From positions 62,001 to 126,000 of the forward strand of contig NZ_BAKI01000002.1 in assembly GCF_000583655.1 (NCBI RefSeq): a stretch of 64,000 bases of DNA. Direction: 5' to 3'. Under the pieces are notes generated by a model that worked only from the letters and a program-made list of their open reading frames with translations, was not told the origin of the DNA and made no database searches. Source of the stretch: Lentilactobacillus farraginis DSM 18382 = JCM 14108. GTDB taxonomy: Bacteria > Bacillota > Bacilli > Lactobacillales > Lactobacillaceae. Below, piece by piece: positions 57,332-64,000 of this stretch (position 1 is the stretch's first letter; every line of letters begins with the position of its first letter). A program made the translations under genes and the position numbers.

Positions 57332-57357
57332 AAGAAGCCGACTAACGGCTTCTTTTT
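57332..57357 (-). terminator. Terminator of narGHJI
   Basis: A 9-bp perfect stem AAGAAGCCG / CGGCTTCTT with a five-base loop directly past the narI stop, with a T-run on the minus strand. Confidence 0.85.
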
Positions 57358-58056
57358 TTAGTCGGCTTTGGGCTTTCGCCGATAAACAATGTAGCGTCTA
57401 AAGATATACTGCCATGGCAGTGTCAATGCATGAACCAGTCGGGTGTATGGGAAAAAGCCGAAAATCAAAAAACCACAAATGACGTGAAGTTTATAAATAA
57501 CCGGCACGCCACTCATTAAATGCCAGTTTGGACTAAGGTAAAATAACTGGCGGGCCCATACAGAAAGGGTTTCCCGATAATCAAACTTGGGAAACAGCGG
57601 TCCAGAAAGCGTCGATGCCAATCCAAGGATAATTGTGATCAGTAAGGCGACGTCAACTACCAAGTCAGTCCATGAACTAGTAACAAATACCCGAGCATTG
57701 GTAAATCTACGATAAGTCAGAATCATCATCCCGGCTAAGGCCAGCAGCCCCGCACCGGTTCCCATCATTAACGAACCAAATAAATGATACATTTCATTAG
57801 AAATCCCAAAAAACTCTGTCCAGGATTTGGGAATTAAAATACCCAAGACGTGGCCAAAGAATGCCAAAATAATGCCGACGTGAAAAACCAGACTGCCGAT
57901 CATTAATTTTCGTTTTTCCAGCATTTCGCTTGAAACGGCCGTTATACCAGCCCTGAACCAAACGAAGCGGACAATTGTCCCAAAGATAAATGAAAGCATC
58001 ATCGCATATGGGAAAATGACCCATAACAAGATGGAACCAAAATCAGCCAATCGCAT
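57358..58056 (-). CDS. narI: Respiratory nitrate reductase gamma subunit (cytochrome b)
   Basis: A 232-residue membrane cytochrome b with five hydrophobic segments. Histidines that ligate the two b hemes are seen in FHVGIILAFFGHVLG and in the C-terminal KLHVICGFLIFGFFPYTRLVH. It takes electrons from menaquinol and passes them to NarH. Because lactobacilli do not make heme, activity would need external heme. It overlaps narJ by 14 bases and ends the operon. Confidence 0.94.
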   Translation of the reverse strand: MRLADFGSILLWVIFPYAMMLSFIFGTIVRFVWFRAGITAVSSEMLEKRKLMIGSLVFHVGIILAFFGHVLGILIPKSWTEFFGISNEMYHLFGSLMMGTGAGLLALAGMMILTYRRFTNARVFVTSSWTDLVVDVALLITIILGLASTLSGPLFPKFDYRETLSVWARQLFYLSPNWHLMSGVPVIYKLHVICGFLIFGFFPYTRLVHALTLPWQYIFRRYIVYRRKPKAD

Positions 58057-58618
58057 TTCCCTCCATTTCCACGCAACCGCGAAGCTCGTTTCGAATAACG
58101 CGGACTAATCGAATGTATGGATCATCGATCTTCGCAGCGGCATTTTTTAATAGATGATAGGTCCCGTCCTCGATCACTTGGAAAGCCAGTGAAACGTCCT
58201 GATTACGAGAATCGCCCTTAAACCGGCCAAACACCAAAAATTCAAGCAACATGGGTAAATAATCGACCAGCTCACGGCTTTTTACAGAAACACCAAACAT
58301 TTCATACAGCATATTAAGCTTGGCCAAAAGAACGCCACGTTCACGGGAATCAGCCATCCGGTAATAGCTCATATATAGTGGATAACGTTTATTCATTTCA
58401 AACAGTGCTGCGTAGTGTTCTTGTTGGGCTAAATGAGTCTGCTGACTCAACTCCTGAACAATTGTAACCAACTCAGCCTTTTGATCGGTTTTTGGGTACT
58501 GGTCGATTACTTCCGGTAACAACTGGTCCGCGTAAGTTGTCTTCTCGGGATAATCTATCAGCCGTGACAGCAGTGACAGCCCATCCTCGAGTCGATCAAG
58601 ATTTGTAAAATTAATCAC
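58043..58618 (-). CDS. narJ: Nitrate reductase assembly chaperone NarJ
   Basis: A 191-residue TorD/NarJ-type chaperone that holds NarG until the molybdenum cofactor is inserted. Visible are LLSRLIDYPEKTTY at the start, the Tyr/Met-rich ADSRERGVLLAKLNMLYEMFG and the VDYLPMLLEFL helix typical of NarJ. The frame stays open upstream inside narH, but GTG 58618 is seven bases after GGAGGG and fits the family start. It overlaps the narH stop by eight bases. Confidence 0.9.
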   Translation of the reverse strand: MINFTNLDRLEDGLSLLSRLIDYPEKTTYADQLLPEVIDQYPKTDQKAELVTIVQELSQQTHLAQQEHYAALFEMNKRYPLYMSYYRMADSRERGVLLAKLNMLYEMFGVSVKSRELVDYLPMLLEFLVFGRFKGDSRNQDVSLAFQVIEDGTYHLLKNAAAKIDDPYIRLVRVIRNELRGCVEMEGNAIG

Positions 58619-60169
58619 GCCAGATCCCTCCATAAAAGCTTTCGGCATAGATCTGATTGGTTGATTCACCGGCTTCGGCTTTTTTGAACATACTGCCGTG
58701 TTGTGGTGCCAGTGAGCAACCCTTGCATTCGTCGTATCCCAATGTTCCCTGTTCGCTTTGCGCGTCTTCAACTTTTTCCTTGTGACTCTTTGGAATCACA
58801 AAGCGATCTTCGTATTTGGCAATTGCCAGTAACCGGTAAAGAGACGTTGCTGTATTTTCAGTTAGACCAACCCTGGCCAATTTGGCGGTTTCAAAATCCC
58901 GACCACTGGTTTTGGCCCGCATATATAATCGCATCATGGCTAATTTATACAGAGCCGATTTAATAGCCGGTACATTGCCACCAGTCAACAAACTGGCAAG
59001 ATAATCAACCGGTACCCGCATTTCATCAATACCGGGAAAGATCATATCGGGGTTGTTGATAGAGTCCCGGCCTTCAAAATAATTCATGATTGGTGACAAT
59101 GGCGGAATATACCAAACCATTGGCATTGTCCGGTATTCGGGATGAAGTGGAAAGGCAATTTTTTCCTTAACGGCCATCCGGTAAATTGGTGATCGTTGTG
59201 CGCATTCAATCATTTCCTCGCTAATACCATCGGCAAGTGCCTGTTCAATAATCTTCGGGTCATTTGGATCTAGAAACAAATCCAGCTGGGCCTCGTACAA
59301 TTTACTTTGATCGGGTGTTTCAGCAGCACTTTCAACCCGATCGGCATCGTAAAGCATGACGCCGATATAGCGAATTCGGCCAACGCAGGTTTCTGCGCAG
59401 ACGGTCGGTTCACCTTCTTCAATTCTTGGGTAGCAAAAGGTGCATTTTTCAGCCTTATTGGTTTTCCAATTAAAGTAAACTTTCTTGTATGGGCAACCAG
59501 TCATGCACATCCGCCAACCCCGGCAACGCTCCTGATCAACCAGAACAATGCCATCTTCGTCACGCTTGTACATTGCCCCCGATGGACACGAAGCAACGCA
59601 AGGCGCATTCAAACAGTGTTCGCATAACCGTGGCAAATACATCATAAATGCCTGTTCAAAATTGGTTTTAATGTCGGTCTCGATTTTATCCATATTGGGA
59701 TCCTGCTTGACGTATTCCGGAGATCCGGCCAAATCATCATCCCAGTTTGGGCCGGTTGTCAATGTCATTGTCTGACCGGTAATTTGTGATTTGGCCCGGG
59801 CAACGGGCTGGTGTTTCTTTTCCGGACCAAATAGTGTCTGGTAATCATAGGTCCATGGTTCGTAATAATCATCTAATTCCGGCATGTTGGGATTGTAAAA
59901 GATCTTTCCCAGGCCAACCTTATTAAGCTTATTTCCCGCTTTTAACTGAAGTTTACCTTTGCTATTCAGCTCCCAGCCGCCGCGATAATGTTCTTCATCC
60001 TCCAACGCTTGGGATAGCCAACACCGGGTTTAGTTTCAACATTGTTAAACCACATATATTCCGCGCCGGGGCGGTTTGTCCAAGTATTCTTACAGGTTAC
60101 CGAACAGGTATGACAGCCAATGCACTTATCAAGGTTTAAAACCATCCCAATTTGGGCTTTAATCTTCAT
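58611..60169 (-). CDS. narH: Respiratory nitrate reductase beta subunit (frame broken once)
   Basis: About 519 residues when repaired. It carries one 3Fe-4S and three 4Fe-4S clusters that link NarI to NarG. Cys clusters are in CIGCHTCSVTCKNTW, CLNAPCVASCPSGAMYKR, CRGWRMCMTGCPYKKVYFN and CTFCYPRIEEGEPTVCAETC. The Trp in RGWRMC is typical for the 3Fe-4S site. The break near 60002 is mended by one G in TTGG_AGG, giving GYPKRWEDEEHYRGGW. It overlaps narG by 11 bases. Confidence 0.93.
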
Positions 60170-63100
60170 TCCAGTTCACCTTCTTCAACTTTCTAACAGC
60201 AACGTAAAGATCCCGCTGATTACCAATCGGGCCATAATAGTTAAACCCATAGCTTAACTGACCATAGCCCCCCACCATTTGCGTCGGTTTAATATGAATC
60301 TGCGTCGGGGCATTATGAGAACCGCCCCGATTACCGGTAATGTTGGCCAGTGGTTCTTGGATTTCCATATCCTGAGCGTGATACATATACATTGACCCCG
60401 CCGGCATTCTGTGTGAAACAACCGCCCGGGCGGTTACGACCCCGTTTCGGTTGTAAATTTCAAGCCAGTCATTATCTTTAATTCCAGCTTTATCCGCATC
60501 GATTGGACTGAGCCAAACATTGGGACCGCCTCGAAACAGCGTCAGCATCTCCAAATTATCGTAGTACATCGTATGAATATTCCACTTACCATGAGGCGTC
60601 ATGTAGCGAAGTGCCAATTCGTGGTCATCCCGCTTAACAGTTGTATCACCGGGAGCCATGACTTGTGGCGGCAGCGTTGGCTTGTAATTGGCCAACATTT
60701 CACCATATTCTTGGAAAATCTCATGATCCAGATAAAATTGTTGACGGCCGGTTAATGTTCGGAAAGGTACCAGTCGGTCAATATTAACAGTAAACGGCGA
60801 ATAACGATCGCCATCATGTTTGGCCGAAGAGAAAATCGGCGTTGGAATTGCTTCTGCCGGCTGAGCTGTGATGCTCTCAAACGACATTTTTTCCTCGCGA
60901 CGCCCGGCACTGATATCAGTCAGTTTTTCTCCGGTTACCTCTTCAGCATTCTGCCAAGCTCGGTGAGCAATTGTGCCGTTGGAAGTACTGGAAATGTGAA
61001 GGATGGCTTCGGCAACTTTTTTATCCAAGTCAAGCTTCGGACAGCCGGCATTAATGCCTCATCGTAAGCTCCCAAAAGATCTTTTAATTCGTCGTATTGA
61101 TCGCTGACGTCATAACTGTAGCCTTCACCGCCAAGTTTACCGCGGGCATTGGGCCCCAAAGCGATGAATTTATCGTAAACCTTGGTATAGTCCCGCTTAA
61201 TCAGCGCTAGGGACGGCATCGTCTTACCTGGAAGACATTCAATTTCACCCTTCTTCCAATCCTTAATCTCACCAAACGGCTGAGAGATTTCGGCTGGTGA
61301 ATCATGTCCCAGCGGCTGAGTTTTCAAATCATATTGTGGCTGGCTGTAATACCTTTTAGCCATCTCAGAAAATGTTTTGGCCAGCTGCTTGAATTGCTGC
61401 CAGTCACTTTTGGCTTCCCACATGGGGCTGACAGCGGCATTAAAGGGATGAATAAACGGATGCATATCCGTCGAAGAAAGGTCTTCTTTTTCATACCAGG
61501 TTGCCGCTGGAAGAATCACGTCCGAATACATTGGTGTAGCCACCATTCGAAAATCAAGGTCAACTGCCAAGTCAAGTTTACCCGTAATCGAATGATCATC
61601 CCAAACCATTTCAGTTGGCTTGCAATGCTCGTTGAATTTGGCAAGCAGACCGTTTTCCGCTCCCAATAGATGCTTCATAAAATACTCCTGACCCTTACCA
61701 GACGAAGTAAACAGGTTTGAACGCCAAATAAAGAGGCCCTTGGGCTGGTTTTGCTTGGCGTCGGGATTTTCAATAGCAAAGTGCAGCTGATCATGCTTTA
61801 ATTCTTCAACCACCCGTTTTGAAATTTCGCTTAGGTCAGTTGTCCCATATGTCTTGGCAAAGGACAGTGAACTACGGTCAAATTGTGGGTACGACGGCAG
61901 CCATCCCAATCTGGCCGCCAACTGATTATAATCGGCCGGATGCTGATAATGATGCTTGGTCGTGACGACGGGTGATTTTAAAGCCTGATTATCCAATTCA
62001 TCATATTTCCACTGATCCGAGGCAAAGTAGAAAAACGACGTCCCATTTTGCTGCCGGGCGCCACCTTTTTGCCAATCATTGGCAAACGCGATTGTGCTCC
62101 AGCCTTCCTGAGGTCGTAATTTTTCCTGACCGACGTAGTGCGCCCAGCCACCACCGGAAACACCTTCACAGCCGCAGAGAATCAAGTTGTTAATGATCGC
62201 CCGGTAGGTCATATCACTGTTGAACCAATGATTTATCCCAGCCCCCATGATTACCATGGTTTTACCACCGGTATCCAAAGCGTTTTGAGCAAATTCACGG
62301 GCAATCTGAACGACCAGGCTTGATTTGACGCCAGTTACTTTTTCCTGCCAAGCCGGCGTATACAAACTGTTCGCGTCATCATAGCCCTTGGCAGCTAATT
62401 GATCGTTTGGACTTTGCCGAATACCGTATTGGCTCATCATCAAACTAAAAACGGTCGTTACCAGTTGTTGACTGCCATCTTGAAAGGTCATCTTTTTAAC
62501 AGGCAGGTTGCGTTTGAGCACCCCGTTACCAGTTGTATCAAAATAGGGAAAGTCAACAACGACTGATTGGTCAGCTGGTAATGTCAATGCGGGATCAATC
62601 GCATTACCGGCTTCATCCTTTAGTTCCAAGTTCCACTGCCGATCCTTTTGCCAGCGCTGCCCGATCGTCCCATTCGGAACTACCGGCTGCTTTTGTCTGG
62701 TATCATAAACTACCGTTTTCCAAGCGGCATTGGGAGTGTCGGCAGCTTTCAGATCAGAAATCCGGACGAATCTACCGGGCGTGTAGTCGTCAGTATTGGC
62801 AGCACTGGGCTGTAGCCTAACTAAAAACGGCATGTCGCTGAACTGCTTAACGTAATTGATAAATTGCGGCTCCTGACGTTGTTTGTAAAATTCGTTGAGA
62901 ATCACGTGGGTCATTCCCTGAGCCAAGGCTGCATCGGTTCCGGGATGTGGTGCCAGCCAATTATCGGCAAATTTGACATTTTCAGCATAATCAGGGCTGA
63001 CAGCAACTACCTTAGCTCCGTGATAACGGGCTTCGGTCATAAAATGGGCGTCCGGTGTTCGGGTCAATGGTACATTGGAGCCCCACATCATAATATATTG

Positions 63101-63826
63101 ACTGTTGTACCAGTCGGCTGATTCGGGGACATCAGTTTGCTCACCCCAAACTTGTGGAGAAGCCGGCGGTAAATCCGCATACCAATCGTAAAAGCTGAGC
63201 ATTTCCCCACCCAGTAGTGACAGGAACCGGGAACCGGAAGCATAGCTCAGCATCGACATAGCTGGAATTGGTGTAAATCCGGCTAGGCGATCTGGGCCAT
63301 AAGTTTTAATCGTATACAGCAGCATTGCTGAAATTAACGTTAATGCTTCCTGTCGATGAACCCGCACCATGCCACCATGTCCGCGGGCAGACTTATAAAT
63401 TGCCGTCTTCTTCGGATCTTCAACAATGCTGGCCCAGGCATCAATTGGATTCTCGTGCTCTGCTTTTGCTGCCGACCAGAGCTGCCAAAGTTTTCCGCGA
63501 ATATATGGGTATTTAATTCGCACGGGACTGTACTCATACCAGGAAAAACTGGCTCCCCGTGGGCACCCCCGCGGCTCGTAGCCTGGAATATTAGGCCCGC
63601 AGGATGGATAATCAGTTGCCTGATGTTCCCAAGTGATAATGCCCTGCTTGACATAAACATTCCAGCTGCAGGAACCGGTACAGTTAACCCCATGGGTTGT
63701 CCTGACAACTTTATCGTGAGACCAACGCTGACGATAAAGCTTTTCCCAACGACGATTATGTTCTTCCAGTTGGGTAAAGGTCCCGTTGAATTTCTCAACG
63801 TGTTTGAAAAATCGGGATTTTTTCAA
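60159..63826 (-). CDS. narG: Respiratory nitrate reductase alpha subunit (frame broken once)
   Basis: About 1222 residues when repaired, the usual NarG length. It reduces nitrate to nitrite at a bis-MGD molybdenum centre on the inner face of the membrane. RTTHGVNCTGSCSWNVYVKQG carries the FS0 cluster ligands and Mo site region (position about 45-65). GCPRGASFSWYEYSP follows; GGGWAHYVGQEKLRP and the C-terminal GSVNAPTQ-like GGSHNAPTQIHIKPTQ are conserved. No Tat signal is seen. The break near 61046 is mended by one G in CCG_GCTG. I start at TTG 63826 behind GAAGGAGGTTTGTGAC; an ATG at 63898 is in frame but lacks a site. Confidence 0.94.
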
Positions 63827-63940
63827 GTCACAAACCTCCTTCAAAGAAACGTAGTCAATGCTTATGAGAACTGGTTTTTTAAATTGAAAGTAAGCCATTT
63901 CCCTAATACTAAGGTAGCATTGCCTTTGATATACTTCGAC

Positions 63941-63954
63941 TAGGGAAATACCTA
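63941..63954. promoter_or_regulatory. Candidate NreC box in the nar promoter region
   Basis: TAGGGAAATACCTA differs at one position from the NreC operator of staphylococci (TAGGG-N4-CCCTA). It lies about 120 bp before the narG start, between narG and the divergent gene at the edge. A TAGTAT (minus strand, 63911-63906) may be the narG -10. A second TTCCCTA at 63897-63905 makes a wider inverted pair with TAGGGAA. Confidence 0.5.
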
Positions 63955-63981
63955 TATTTTAATTTGAAGAAGGTGATTATA

Positions 63982-64000
63982 TTGGACCGTTATGACCGTC
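63982..64000 (+). CDS. Start of a divergent gene, truncated by the window edge
   Basis: TTG 63982 follows GAAGGTGAT at good spacing and opens a frame LDRYDR. Such a start occurs in MoeB/ThiF-type proteins, and molybdenum cofactor genes commonly border nar operons, so moeB is the likely identity. Six codons are too few for a firm call. Confidence 0.4.

Overview
The window is a chromosomal segment of a low- to mid-GC Gram-positive bacterium, almost certainly a member of the Lactobacillaceae. Supporting signs are strong AGGAGG-type ribosome binding sites, frequent TTG/GTG starts, a complete mevalonate pathway in place of the DXP pathway, two C69-family dipeptidases, Firmicutes-specific neighbourhoods (ypmR-ypmS-yozE-rbgA-rnhB-dprA-topA; dinG-ypmB-aspB-asnS-dnaD; ponA-recU / ypsA-gpsB-rnpB-ypsC), a XerS-type recombinase, and a narGHJI nitrate reductase of the kind found in some lactobacilli. 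I could not assign a genus.

Layout. 1-7.7 kb: 3' end of a dihydrofolate reductase gene, degV, a SGNH hydrolase, ypmS, yozE, rbgA, rnhB, dprA and topA. 7.8-13.9 kb: two convergent C69 dipeptidases, a 4-oxalocrotonate tautomerase, glpK and a HAD phosphatase. 14-20.5 kb: an rRNA m5C methyltransferase, yaaA, and the mevalonate operon mvk-mvaD-pmk-fni on the minus strand. 20.5-20.9 kb: a tandem array of long hairpins. 21-31.5 kb: dinG-ypmB-aspB-asnS-dnaD, convergent ponA-recU, then ypsA-gpsB. 31.9-43.1 kb: rnpB, the ypsC/rlmL methyltransferase, an FAD oxidoreductase, an RNase HI-like gene, ebsA, fhs, lspA, rluD, and a pyrR-carA-carB unit. 43.2-46.4 kb: rqcH, a MarR regulator and a second degV. 46.5-53 kb: a THF riboswitch with folT, then the folate operon folB-folKE-folC-folP followed by Nudix, N-formylglutamate-amidohydrolase-like and GNAT genes. 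53.2-57.3 kb: licD, a 577-bp AT-rich gap with a perfect palindrome, xerS, and two unrecognised genes. 57.3-64 kb: narGHJI on the minus strand, diverging from the first codons of another gene at the right edge.

Two points matter most. First, the carA and carB genes behind pyrR are full-length open frames but have lost the catalytic residues of both carbamoyl-phosphate synthase subunits (glutaminase Cys/His/Glu gone; ATP-grasp ligands gone; allosteric domain absent). They look like a conserved pseudoenzyme pair tied to a PyrR regulator, and this is the best candidate for undescribed biology here. Second, at least 14 genes are broken by a frameshift that one inserted base repairs (two bases in mvk, and possibly in dinG). 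In most, the missing base is a G beside another G on one strand. Many of the broken genes are normally indispensable (topA, mvk), so this is best read as systematic consensus error, not gene decay. I annotate those genes across the break as single CDSs.
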